DNA of 64,000 nt, from contig JAJEEG010000006.1 in NCBI GenBank assembly GCA_022821085.1, positions 877,330 to 941,329 on the forward strand, given 5' to 3'. The position numbers and the translations under genes were made by a program. The notes beneath the pieces were generated by a model. It was not told the origin of the DNA. It did not search any database and saw only the letters and a list, made by a program, of their open reading frames with translations. Shown here in pieces: positions 41,769-50,194 of this stretch. Source of the DNA: Candidatus Latescibacterota bacterium. Lineage in GTDB: Bacteria; JAAXHH01. Position 1 is the stretch's first letter; each line of letters opens with the position of its first letter.

Positions 41769-43994
41769 ATGGACATACTCACCGGTACGATCGAGCGCAT
41801 CACCTACCAGAGCGAGGAGACCGGCTACACGGTCGCGCGGTTGCGCGCCGAACCGGACGCCTGCAGGACCACCGAGAACCTGGCGCGCGCGGCCACGCGG
41901 GACGGCCTGCTGACCGTCACGGGCGAACTGGCGAAGATCGCGCCGGGCGAGCGCGTCGAAGTCTCCGGGTTCTGGGTAACCCACAAGCAATACGGCAAGC
42001 AGTTCAAGATCGTCGAATCAAAATCGATCCAGCCCACGACGACGGACGGGATTCGAAAGTATCTTGGATCGGGACTCATCAAGGGACTGGGCCCGGCCAA
42101 GGCCGCCATGATCGTCGATCACTTCGGCGAGGACACCCTCGAGGTCATCGAGAAGACGCCCGGACGGCTGTCCGAGGTAAAGGGCATCGCGAAGAAGACC
42201 ATCGGCGTCATCCGAGCCGGCTGGGAGGAACAGAAGCACATCCAGGAGGTCATGCAGTTCCTGCTCGGGCATAACGTCAGCATGGCCTACGCGGTCAAAA
42301 TCTACAAGGCCTACGGCAACGAGGCCATCAGGCAGGTCACGGAGAATCCGTACCGCCTGTCCACGGACATCTGGGGCATCGGTTTCAAGACCGCCGACAA
42401 GATCGCCATGAACCTGGGGGTGGATCCCGGCGCGCCCGCCCGGGTCGAGGCCGGCATCCGGTACGTCCTGGAGTCGCAGGCCGACGACGGACACGTATTC
42501 GTGCCCCTGGATACCCTCACCGAGGAAAGTGCCGCCGTACTCGATGTCGATGCCGAAACCATTCCCGCCGGTATCGAAGCCCTGGTACGGGCAGAAGTCG
42601 TCCTTCGCGAAGAAGATCGGGTCTATCTCCAGCCTCTTTACTACGCCGAGCAGGGCATCGCGCGGAACATCGCGCGCCTGGTCGACCATCCCCGCACCCC
42701 GCCGGCCCCCGAACGAATCGACGAACACATCCGGCACATCGAAAAGGAACGCAGCATCGTCTTCAACGCGGAACAGCGCGAGGCGATCCACACCTCGGCA
42801 TCCCGGAGCGTCCTGGCGATCACCGGCGGTCCGGGGACCGGCAAGACCACCTGCGTGCAGGGCATCGTCTACCTGTTCCAGCGTGTGGGCGCCACGGTGC
42901 TGCTGGCCGCGCCGACGGGCCGGGCCGCGAAGCGGCTGTCGGAGGTGACCGGCGCCGAGGCGAAGACGATCCACCGGCTGCTCGAGTTCAATCCGGGGCT
43001 CATGGAGTTCGGCCGCGACCAGGACAACCGGCTGGAAGCCGACCTGGTCATCCTCGACGAGTCGTCCATGGTGGATACGGTCCTGATGAACGCCGTGCTG
43101 CGAGCCGTGAAGACCTCCGCCCGCTTCGTCATGGTGGGCGACGTCGACCAGTTGCCTTCCGTAGGGGCGGGCAACGTCCTCAGGGACATGATCGACGCCG
43201 GCCGCCTCCCGGTGGTCCGCCTGACCGAAATCTTCCGCCAGGCCCGGGAGAGCAGCATCGTGATGAACGCCCACCGGGTGAACCGGGGCGAAATGCCGGA
43301 CACGAAGAACCGGAACCAGGGCGATTTCTTTTTCATTAACGAGCCCGACCCCACGGCCGGCGCGGAGCAGATCACCGAGCTGTGCACGGACCGCCTCCCG
43401 CGCAAGTACGGCCTCGATCCCTTCAACGACATCCAGGTGCTTACCCCCATGTACCGCGGCGACATCGGCGTGGATCAGCTCAACCAGAAGCTCCAGCAGG
43501 TGCTGAACCCGTCGGGCGCCTCGTTGAAGCGGGGCGATCGGGAACTGCGCGTGGGCGACAAGGTGCTGCAGACGCGGAACAACTACGGTAAAATGACCTT
43601 CAACGGCGACATCGGACGCATAGCTCACATCGATCCGGACGACCAGGCCGTGGACATCAACTTCCAGGAGTCCGTCCGGTACGATTACGGCGAACTGGAC
43701 GAGTTGGTCCTGGCCTACGCCATCAGCGTGCACAAGAGCCAGGGATCCGAGTACCCCGCCATCATCCTGCCGCTCTACAGCACCCACTACATCATGCTGC
43801 AACGGAACCTGCTGTACACCGCGCTGACCCGGGCCAAAGCCCTGGCCGTCCTCATCGGCACGCCCAAGGCCCTCGCCATCGCGGTAAAGAACAACCGGGT
43901 CGTCGAGCGTTACACGGGGCTGCGGGAAACGCTGGGCGATTTGATCGGCGACAGGACGGGGAGCCTTCCGGGCCTTGCGGGTCATTCGCCGTGA
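41769..43994 (+). CDS. recD2: ATP-dependent RecD2-type DNA helicase
   Basis: A 741-residue SF1B helicase. The N-terminal region (about 1-330) carries an OB-like domain and helix-hairpin-helix repeats (GSGLIKGLGPAKAAMIVDHF; IWGIGFKTADKIAMNLG), typical of RecD2 and absent from RecBCD-RecD. Then come Walker A GGPGTGKTT (about residue 354), APTGRAAKRLSE, the DESSMVDT Walker B, VGDVDQLPSVGAG, and C-terminal UvrD-like motifs (AYAISVHKSQGSEYPAIILPL; LLYTALTRAK). It unwinds DNA 5'-3', probably in repair and replication-fork maintenance. The start is the ATG at 41769, 21 bases after the ndk stop, so it probably forms an operon with ndk. Confidence 0.93.
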   Translation: MDILTGTIERITYQSEETGYTVARLRAEPDACRTTENLARAATRDGLLTVTGELAKIAPGERVEVSGFWVTHKQYGKQFKIVESKSIQPTTTDGIRKYLGSGLIKGLGPAKAAMIVDHFGEDTLEVIEKTPGRLSEVKGIAKKTIGVIRAGWEEQKHIQEVMQFLLGHNVSMAYAVKIYKAYGNEAIRQVTENPYRLSTDIWGIGFKTADKIAMNLGVDPGAPARVEAGIRYVLESQADDGHVFVPLDTLTEESAAVLDVDAETIPAGIEALVRAEVVLREEDRVYLQPLYYAEQGIARNIARLVDHPRTPPAPERIDEHIRHIEKERSIVFNAEQREAIHTSASRSVLAITGGPGTGKTTCVQGIVYLFQRVGATVLLAAPTGRAAKRLSEVTGAEAKTIHRLLEFNPGLMEFGRDQDNRLEADLVILDESSMVDTVLMNAVLRAVKTSARFVMVGDVDQLPSVGAGNVLRDMIDAGRLPVVRLTEIFRQARESSIVMNAHRVNRGEMPDTKNRNQGDFFFINEPDPTAGAEQITELCTDRLPRKYGLDPFNDIQVLTPMYRGDIGVDQLNQKLQQVLNPSGASLKRGDRELRVGDKVLQTRNNYGKMTFNGDIGRIAHIDPDDQAVDINFQESVRYDYGELDELVLAYAISVHKSQGSEYPAIILPLYSTHYIMLQRNLLYTALTRAKALAVLIGTPKALAIAVKNNRVVERYTGLRETLGDLIGDRTGSLPGLAGHSP

Positions 43995-44015
43995 GGTTCG
44001 GGCACGAAATACACC

Positions 44016-44043
44016 TTGACAGCGGTATACGGCGTCCTATCTT
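44016..44043 (+). promoter_or_regulatory. sigma70-like promoter for the OPT-like membrane protein gene
   Basis: TTGACA (44016-44021), 16 bases, TATCTT (44038-44043), about 135 bases before the gene start. Confidence 0.55.
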
Positions 44044-44176
44044 GTCAGACTTGTTATCCGAACACTTGGAAACGGGTGAATCCCCCACAAATCGGCGCCG
44101 ATGTATATACACTGTATCTACTTGGCGTACAGGATGTTGCGAGATTTAACGGCTGTACCGCTTCAGGAGGCGCGCG

Positions 44177-46201
44177 TTGTCCGTCCGTGAAGAGGAACTG
44201 AGGGAAGACAGTCCGGAACAGTACAAGAATCCGGATACCGCTTTGTTCGGAGAAGCGGACGAACCCTACCTGCCCGGATTCAACCTGAAGACGATATGGG
44301 CCTGCCTGTTCGTCGGCTTCGTCATGCTGCCGGGATCGATCTACCTCAGCCTGGTGACGGGCGGGCAGACCGGCGCGGCGGACTGGGTCACCGTCATCCT
44401 GTTCCTCGAGATCGCCAAGCGCTCCCTCGTCAAGATGACCCGGCAGGAAATCATGATCCTGTACTGGGCCGCGGCCGGGCTGGCCGCCGCGGGGAACGCC
44501 ATGAACACGGGCATCACCGGCGGCCCCTTCGCCCACCTGATCTGGGAGCAGTACTACAAGCAGTCGCCGGAAGCCACGGGCATCGCCACGCTGATCCCCA
44601 CCTGGGTCGTGCCGACGCTGGATTCCACCGCGATGGCGAGCCGGACCTTCTTCCACATGGACTGGTTCGTGCCCGTTCTCGTCCTCACCGCGGTGACGCT
44701 CCTCTTTGCCGTAAACTCTTACTCGATGGGGTACATCCTCTTCCGGGTCACCAACGACGTGGAGCGGCTGACCTTCCCCCTGGCGCGCGTGCACGCGGGC
44801 GGCGCCACGGCGCTGGCCGAGACGTCGCAGAACCGGGAGGGCTGGCGATGGCGGGCGTTCAGCATCGGGTCCGTGATCGGCGTATCGTGGGGACTCCTGT
44901 ACGTGATGATCCCCATCCTGTCCAGCACGTTCCTGGTCACGCCCATTACCATTCTGCCCATACCCTTCATCGATTTCACGACCAGTCTCAGGGAAGTGCT
45001 GCCGGCGACCATGGTGGGCATCGGCACCGATCTAGGTACCCTGCTGGCCGGGTTCGTCCTGCCCTACTGGGTCGTGATCGGCACTTTCGTCTCGTCGGCG
45101 GTGATCGCGCTCGTCGCCAATCCGCTCCTCTACCACAACGGCATCCTGACCACCTGGGAACCCGGGATGTCGCTCATTCCGACGCAGATTTCCAACAACA
45201 TCGATTTCTGGCTCAGCTTCACCATCGGCGCCTCCCTCGTCATCGGCATCGTGGGGTTCACCGCGACCATCCGGGCCATACTGAAATCCAACCGTGAGCG
45301 CCGGGAAGATCCCAACACGGAAACGGAAGTGCGTCCGACGCCGAAGGGCCGGGGCGACCTGCCGATCTGGCTCGTCTTTATCTTCTGGTTCGTCAGTACG
45401 GCGGGCTTCGTGGTCTTGCTCTATATCCTGATCCCCGATTTTCCCTGGTGGATCAGCGCCATCTTCGGATTCCTCTGGTCACCGGTGTTTTCCTACATCG
45501 GCGCCCGGATGATCGGCATCACCGGTTCGCCCTACGGCACCTCCTTCCCCTTCGTAAAGGAGGCCTCCTTCCTGCTGTCAGGCTACAAGGGGGTGGCCGT
45601 GTGGTTCGCGCCGATTCCCATCTTCGAGCACGGGAAGGTGGCCGAGACCTTCAAGCAACTCGACCTCACCAAGACGACCTTCGGCAGCGTGGTCAAGCTG
45701 ACCGCGGTGACCACCATCCTGATGTTCGTCTGCAGTTTCATCTTCTACTCGCTCGTGTGGAAACTCAACCCCATCCCGTCTTCGGCCTATCCTTACGTGC
45801 AGAAGATGTGGCCTCTCAACGCGGCCATGCGGACCATCTGGGTGAAGTCCACCCTGCCCGGCGGCATCACCTTCATCTTCGACATCATCAAGATCGAGTA
45901 CATCATCGCCGGCTTGGGCATCACGGGAGGGCTCTTCGGCCTGATTACGCTGGTGGGCGGCTCACCGCTCTTCTTCTACGGCCTGGTCGGCGGCATGGCC
46001 ATGCCGCTCTGGCAGACCCTGCCCACCTTCTTCGGTGCGATCCTGGGGCGCTACTACTTCACCAAGCGCTTTGGCGAAGAGAAATGGATGTCGTACGTGC
46101 CCATTGTGTTGGCCGGCTACGGGGCCGGCATCGGACTCATAGGCATGATCGCCATCGCCATCGCGCTGATCTCCAAGGCGATTTCGCAGATCGTGTATTG
46201 A
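44177..46201 (+). CDS. large multi-pass membrane protein, OPT-like (second copy)
   Basis: About 674 residues with roughly fifteen membrane segments. A hydrophilic acidic N-terminus (1-35) and a charged cytoplasmic loop at about 375-395 (NRERREDPNTETEVRPTPKG) are visible. It broadly resembles the protein at 9174-11114 and oligopeptide-transporter-like permeases, with a charged VTNDVERLTFPLARVHAGG loop corresponding to VDYERLTFPLAQVPLEL in the other copy. TTG start at 44177, six bases after AGGAGG (44165-44170). It presumably imports or exports an organic solute; the substrate is unknown. It converges with the dihydrodipicolinate-synthase-like gene, which may act on a transported substrate (inference). 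Confidence 0.75.
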   Translation: MSVREEELREDSPEQYKNPDTALFGEADEPYLPGFNLKTIWACLFVGFVMLPGSIYLSLVTGGQTGAADWVTVILFLEIAKRSLVKMTRQEIMILYWAAAGLAAAGNAMNTGITGGPFAHLIWEQYYKQSPEATGIATLIPTWVVPTLDSTAMASRTFFHMDWFVPVLVLTAVTLLFAVNSYSMGYILFRVTNDVERLTFPLARVHAGGATALAETSQNREGWRWRAFSIGSVIGVSWGLLYVMIPILSSTFLVTPITILPIPFIDFTTSLREVLPATMVGIGTDLGTLLAGFVLPYWVVIGTFVSSAVIALVANPLLYHNGILTTWEPGMSLIPTQISNNIDFWLSFTIGASLVIGIVGFTATIRAILKSNRERREDPNTETEVRPTPKGRGDLPIWLVFIFWFVSTAGFVVLLYILIPDFPWWISAIFGFLWSPVFSYIGARMIGITGSPYGTSFPFVKEASFLLSGYKGVAVWFAPIPIFEHGKVAETFKQLDLTKTTFGSVVKLTAVTTILMFVCSFIFYSLVWKLNPIPSSAYPYVQKMWPLNAAMRTIWVKSTLPGGITFIFDIIKIEYIIAGLGITGGLFGLITLVGGSPLFFYGLVGGMAMPLWQTLPTFFGAILGRYYFTKRFGEEKWMSYVPIVLAGYGAGIGLIGMIAIAIALISKAISQIVY

Positions 46202-46223
46202 TGGAGTCCGGTTTCGGCATCGC

Positions 46224-47156
46224 CTAGTGATAGGCCCGGAGCGGCTCCACCGCGTCGGCCACGCGATCGGCGATTTCCTGCGGCACCCGAGGATTGAAGG
46301 GCCCGCCCTCGCCCGCCGCAACGTCCGCCCAGCCCCCGATGATCATCGCTTCAACCACCGCCGAGTAGTTGTACTGCCGGCCGTTCATGAACCGCAGGTG
46401 TTCGAGGTCTGCCAGGACGGCTTCCACGCGGGCCGACTCCGCGTAGTCGCCCCGGCGCTGGGCATTGTTGATCTCGTCTGCCGAGCGGGTGGCGACGATG
46501 GCGGTGCCCGAGGTGTGCCCCCTGGCGCCCATTTCGGCAGCCCGGGTACTCCGGTCTCCGATCCCCCACATGACGATGCCGTCATCGCCGATGCCTTCGA
46601 TGAGCGGGGCGACTTCTTCTTCGCTCGTGCCCACCTTCACGCCGATCATGTGCGGGGAGTCCTTGACCAGCCGGATGATCGGGTTCACGTAATCCGCAGA
46701 CCGCATGTACAGCAGGAAACGGGCGCCGCACTCCGTACTGAGCCGATCGGCGAGGGCCATGTAATCGTCATAGGTCGCCTCGTGGTCGGCCACGCCGGTG
46801 AGCGGCATGATGAGGTAGATGTCCGGTGGACGCGGCAAAGCCGCCTGCCTGCGAACGAGCTCCTCGGCCTGGGAAAGGGGATTCGGCACAATGCCGGACA
46901 TCAGGAACCCGCCTTCCCCCATCTCTTCGCCGGTCGCCTCGATGACCCGCATCTGGTCCTCGAAGGAGAAGTGGTGGATCAGGCTCGTGCCCGCGATCCC
47001 GATCACGCGCTTCCGGTGGCCGTCGAGGTGGTTGTTCTCCATCAGGTACCGTATGTTCCTGCGGTGGCCGCCCAGGTCGATGACGCCGTTGTGGAAGGGC
47101 ACGATGGGAATGGCGGTCACGGAATCGAGCGTGTCGTACAGGGCTTCAGATTGCAT
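46224..47156 (-). CDS. dihydrodipicolinate synthase/N-acetylneuraminate lyase family aldolase
   Basis: A 310-residue class I aldolase-type TIM barrel. It has TAIPIVPFHNGVIDL at the N-terminus, GIAGTSL in place of the canonical G-x-x-G-E/T motif, YLIMPLTG, and the Schiff-base lysine in MIGVKVGTS (about residue 172). The usual central tyrosine is represented in RFLLYMRSADY. The degenerate substrate loop argues against true DapA; such relatives cleave or condense 2-keto-3-deoxy sugars or other 2-oxoacids. It lies in a catabolic cluster with an enolase-superfamily gene transcribed in the same direction upstream. AAAGGA lies about ten bases before the ATG. Confidence 0.85.
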   Translation of the reverse strand: MQSEALYDTLDSVTAIPIVPFHNGVIDLGGHRRNIRYLMENNHLDGHRKRVIGIAGTSLIHHFSFEDQMRVIEATGEEMGEGGFLMSGIVPNPLSQAEELVRRQAALPRPPDIYLIMPLTGVADHEATYDDYMALADRLSTECGARFLLYMRSADYVNPIIRLVKDSPHMIGVKVGTSEEEVAPLIEGIGDDGIVMWGIGDRSTRAAEMGARGHTSGTAIVATRSADEINNAQRRGDYAESARVEAVLADLEHLRFMNGRQYNYSAVVEAMIIGGWADVAAGEGGPFNPRVPQEIADRVADAVEPLRAYH

Positions 47157-47249
47157 GGATAGGGGTCCTTTCGATTAGTGGCTGTTGTAACAGCGGCCGT
47201 GCGATCCGTGGTTCTGAGAGCCGGTGACCGCGTGCCCCGTGGTCCTGGA

Positions 47250-48347
47250 TCAGGCTACCGCCGGGTCGACGCGGAATTCCTCCACGACCCCGGGTTCGAG
47301 ACTCAGGCCGAGGCCCGGGCGCTCCGGGATATCGATCCGGCCGTCAACCACCCGTTCCGCGGGCGATACGAGTCCTTCGCGCCAGGGCACCTGTCCCCAG
47401 GCGTATTCGAGGATGAGAAATCCGGGATGTGAGGCCATGATCTGTACGTGGGCCGCAACCGTGACAGGTCCGAAGGGACCGTGCGGCGCGGTCAGCTGTC
47501 CCCTGCTCTCGGCGATCGAGGCGATCTTCTTGAGCTCGCCGATGCCGCCCGCGATCGTGACGTCGGGCATGAGGACGTCCATGGCTTCGGGATCGAAGAG
47601 GGGCCAGAATCCCTCGATAAGCATGGCCCGTTCCCCGCCGGCGAGCCGCCACTCGGTTTCCCTTCTGATCTGCCGGTATCCCTCCAGGTCCCGTTCTCCA
47701 ACCGGCTCTTCCAGCCAGTATAGGTCCATGCCACGCAGGCCGTCCACGATCCTCCGGGCTTCATCCAGGGAGAAACGGCCGTAGCAGTCGAGGAGCAGGT
47801 CGATATCCGGCCCGATGGCCTCCCGCACGGCGTGCACGCACTGCAGTCCGTGGTCGATCAGTGTGTTGCCGTCGCCGAAGCGGCCGTCGAACGGCGCGAT
47901 CTTCACCGCGGTATGTCCGTCGGCGACGGCGCCCGTGGCCTGGCGGACGAAGTCGTCCGGCGTGCCCTCCAGCGCGGCGCGGGTGACGTTGGCGTAAACG
48001 GGGATGCTGTCGCGGCATTTGCCCCCGAGCAAGGCGTGGACCGGGACGTCCAGTGACTTCCCGAGGATGTCCCACAGGCCCTGTTCGAAGGCGCACAGGG
48101 CGTGCACGGCGGGCCGTTCCTCCGGACGGGGCTTCAACTGCGCCGTCAATTGTTCGACCCGGCGCGGGTCCTTGCCGATGACCTCCTGCTCGATTTCCCG
48201 CAGCGCGGCCAGGACCGCTTGCCGCGGCGCCGAGGGATTGAGCTCACCCAATCCGTCCACGCCATCGTCGGTCCGGACGTGCACGAACACCCAGTGATGC
48301 TGTCCGTTCACGTCCACTGCGTCGAGGTCGATGCCGGTTATGCGCAT
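47250..48347 (-). CDS. mandelate racemase/muconate lactonizing enzyme family protein
   Basis: A 365-residue enolase-superfamily enzyme. The N-terminal capping domain (1 to about 120) includes HHWVFVHVRTDDGVDGLGE. The barrel has the K-x-x region HTAVKIAPFDG, metal ligands in LLLDCYGRF, YWLEEPV and AGGERAML, and a C-terminal TAPHGPFGPV histidine segment. The metal abstracts a proton alpha to a carboxylate, giving dehydration or epimerisation of a sugar acid. With the aldolase gene 93 bases downstream it suggests an acid-sugar dehydratase plus 2-keto-3-deoxy-acid aldolase pair (inference). The start is the ATG 48345-48347. Confidence 0.88.
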   Translation of the reverse strand: MRITGIDLDAVDVNGQHHWVFVHVRTDDGVDGLGELNPSAPRQAVLAALREIEQEVIGKDPRRVEQLTAQLKPRPEERPAVHALCAFEQGLWDILGKSLDVPVHALLGGKCRDSIPVYANVTRAALEGTPDDFVRQATGAVADGHTAVKIAPFDGRFGDGNTLIDHGLQCVHAVREAIGPDIDLLLDCYGRFSLDEARRIVDGLRGMDLYWLEEPVGERDLEGYRQIRRETEWRLAGGERAMLIEGFWPLFDPEAMDVLMPDVTIAGGIGELKKIASIAESRGQLTAPHGPFGPVTVAAHVQIMASHPGFLILEYAWGQVPWREGLVSPAERVVDGRIDIPERPGLGLSLEPGVVEEFRVDPAVA

Positions 48348-48360
48348 GGTTCATCCACTG

Positions 48361-48455
48361 CGATGCCCTGGAATTCGTGGCGGCCCTCCGCGATGCCCTG
48401 GATTTCGTGGCGGCCCTCCGCGACGCCCTGGAATTCGCGTCGGTCCGCCGCGACC
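48361..48455. repeat. 30-bp tandem repeat, three units
   Basis: Units at 48361-48390, 48391-48420 (one substitution) and 48421-48450 (several substitutions), with a fourth start at 48451. All begin CGA(T/C)GCCCTGGA-TTCG. The array fills most of the 134-base gap between the MBL-fold and enolase-superfamily genes and has a 30-bp (10-codon) period, although no gene frame is assigned there. Confidence 0.9.
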
Positions 48456-48481
48456 CCATGGGCACCGGACGAATGCCGTTC

Positions 48482-49273
48482 TCAGGGGCTGTACACGGTG
48501 GACTGGTTGTACGGAATGATGAGGGGTTCCGGCCCGCCTTCCGGCAGATGGGAAGCCCATGCTGCAGGATCGTAGTCCCGCGCCACGAAACAGGCGTAAT
48601 GGGCGGGCACGGCAGTCTTCAGGCCGAGGGACGCAGCGATGCGGGCCGATCCATCGAAGAAGGGGAATTCGCCCTCTTCCGGATGATTGGTCAGAAACCC
48701 GATCTGCGGCCGCAGGTCCCGAACCGGTGCGAGCAGGGACTCGTGATCGGCGAAGGTGTTGACCGGGTCGCCAGAGATGTATACACGGACCGCTCCGATT
48801 TCGACGACGTAACCCAGATGCTGCACGTCGGGCGGCGCGATGCCGTCCTCGGGCAGACCCGCCGGGGGTTTGGCCCACACCGTGTGCGCCTTCGCGGACC
48901 CCATTTCGGCGGTGTCGCCGGCCGTGACGACCGTCATGTTCCCGGCGTTCAGCCCTGCTTCCTTCAGCGCGTTTACGCTCTCGACCGGTCCCACGTAGCG
49001 GACTTCCGGGAAGGAGGCCGCCAGCCGCTCCAGCGATTCCAGGCAGGTGTGATCGCCGTGGTTGTGGGTCAGGAGCACGAAGTCGGTCTTCAGGGTTCCT
49101 TCGTCCAGGGGCGGCAGGGTATGGACGAAGCGGTCCGCGGGCCGTTCGAGAGGGAAGTAGGGATCGACCTGGATCACCGTACCGTCCGGATGCTTCAGTC
49201 CGAATGAGCTCTGGCCGAACCAGTGAATGCCCACGCTTCCGGCGGGCACGTGCAGGTCTTCGAAGGGATGCAT
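48482..49273 (-). CDS. MBL-fold metallo-hydrolase (UlaG-like)
   Basis: A 263-residue metallo-beta-lactamase-fold protein with the zinc motif T-H-N-H-G-D-H at about residues 69-75, the ISGDP segment (about 169) supplying the bridging aspartate, and a distal histidine in VPAHYACF. The N-terminus GSVGIHWFGQSSFGLK resembles the UlaG/L-ascorbate-6-phosphate lactonase branch, so a lactonase or phosphodiesterase role is plausible but not certain. It is cytoplasmic. AAGGA lies nine bases before the ATG at 49271-49273. It is first in a minus-strand catabolic run with the enolase-superfamily and aldolase genes. Confidence 0.87.
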   Translation of the reverse strand: MHPFEDLHVPAGSVGIHWFGQSSFGLKHPDGTVIQVDPYFPLERPADRFVHTLPPLDEGTLKTDFVLLTHNHGDHTCLESLERLAASFPEVRYVGPVESVNALKEAGLNAGNMTVVTAGDTAEMGSAKAHTVWAKPPAGLPEDGIAPPDVQHLGYVVEIGAVRVYISGDPVNTFADHESLLAPVRDLRPQIGFLTNHPEEGEFPFFDGSARIAASLGLKTAVPAHYACFVARDYDPAAWASHLPEGGPEPLIIPYNQSTVYSP

Positions 49274-49461
49274 GCGGGAATTCCTTTCTGGGCGTGGCTG
49301 TTCGTGTTCTCACGTTTTCAAGGGCTAGAGGGCACCGGAGAACTTAGTGTTCCCGGATGGCCGTGTCAAGCCGGTCAGGCGGCTGTGCAGGGGTTGTCCA
49401 AGGAGAAAGGATCAGCATGAGATCGCCAGGATTCCGGGTTAATGGAGCACCCTGATTTGCC

Positions 49462-49490
49462 TTGCTCCGGTCCAGTAGCGCCGTTAGACT
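49462..49490 (+). promoter_or_regulatory. candidate promoter for pcm
   Basis: TTGCTC (49462-49467), 17 bases, TAGACT (49485-49490). Transcription would begin within a few bases of the ATG at 49500, so that start would be leaderless; the internal ATG at 49566 would then have a normal leader. Confidence 0.35.
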
Positions 49491-49499
49491 GAACGGACC

Positions 49500-50159
49500 A
49501 TGCTGCTGTCGCGTTTTTTCAGTAAAAGAGGCCCGGACACCACTTCCGTTTCTCCCCAGGAACGTATGATCGAGGAACAGATTCGTGGTCGCGGCCTCGA
49601 CGAACCCCGGGTGATCGAGGCCATGCGCGCCGTGCCGAGGCACCGGTTCATTCCCGAGGCGTACCGGTCGCACGCCTACGAAGACTGTGCCGTATCGCTC
49701 GATCTCGGACAGACCGTATCCCAGCCGTACATCGTGGGGCTCATGACCCGGTTGCTCGATGTGCGTGAATCGGACCGGATCCTGGAAATCGGCACGGGAT
49801 CGGGCTACCAGACGGCGATCCTGGCGCGGCTCGCCCAGTCCGTATTCACGGTGGAACGGCTGTCCGTCCTCGGCCAGCGCGCCCGGGAGACCCTTGAGTC
49901 CCTGGGTTACGACGATATCCATTACCGGATCGGTGACGGCTACGAAGGTTGGACCGAGCATGCCCCCTTTGACGGAATCATGGTGACGGCGGCGCCCGAC
50001 AAGCTGCCTGACGCGCTGTTTCGCCAGTTGAAGGACGGTGGGAAAATGGTCATCCCCATAGGCGAGGAGCTATATTCCGTAACGCGGTCGGGGGAAGAGG
50101 CGGTCAAGGTTCACCACGGCGGCGTGCGGTTCGTGCCCATGGTGGAGGATGGGGCGTAA
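49500..50159 (+). CDS. pcm: protein-L-isoaspartate O-methyltransferase
   Basis: 219 residues from the first ATG. The SAM-binding motif I is ILEIGTGSGYQTA, preceded by the family-specific SLDLGQTVSQPYIVGLM and VPRHRFIPE. It methylates isoaspartyl residues in damaged proteins, allowing their repair in the cytoplasm. The first 22 residues precede the usual PCMT start; the ATG at 49566 (MIEEQIRGRGL), with AGGA four bases upstream, matches canonical PCMT N-termini. Either start is possible. Confidence 0.93.
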   Translation: MLLSRFFSKRGPDTTSVSPQERMIEEQIRGRGLDEPRVIEAMRAVPRHRFIPEAYRSHAYEDCAVSLDLGQTVSQPYIVGLMTRLLDVRESDRILEIGTGSGYQTAILARLAQSVFTVERLSVLGQRARETLESLGYDDIHYRIGDGYEGWTEHAPFDGIMVTAAPDKLPDALFRQLKDGGKMVIPIGEELYSVTRSGEEAVKVHHGGVRFVPMVEDGA

Positions 50160-50194
50160 GGGAAGAACAGCTGCCATGGTCTTACCTGGACGGC

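Noticed and set aside
42018-43985. A 655-codon open frame antisense to recD2
   Set aside because: Same reason: helicase motifs are on the plus strand, and the antisense product is compositionally biased.
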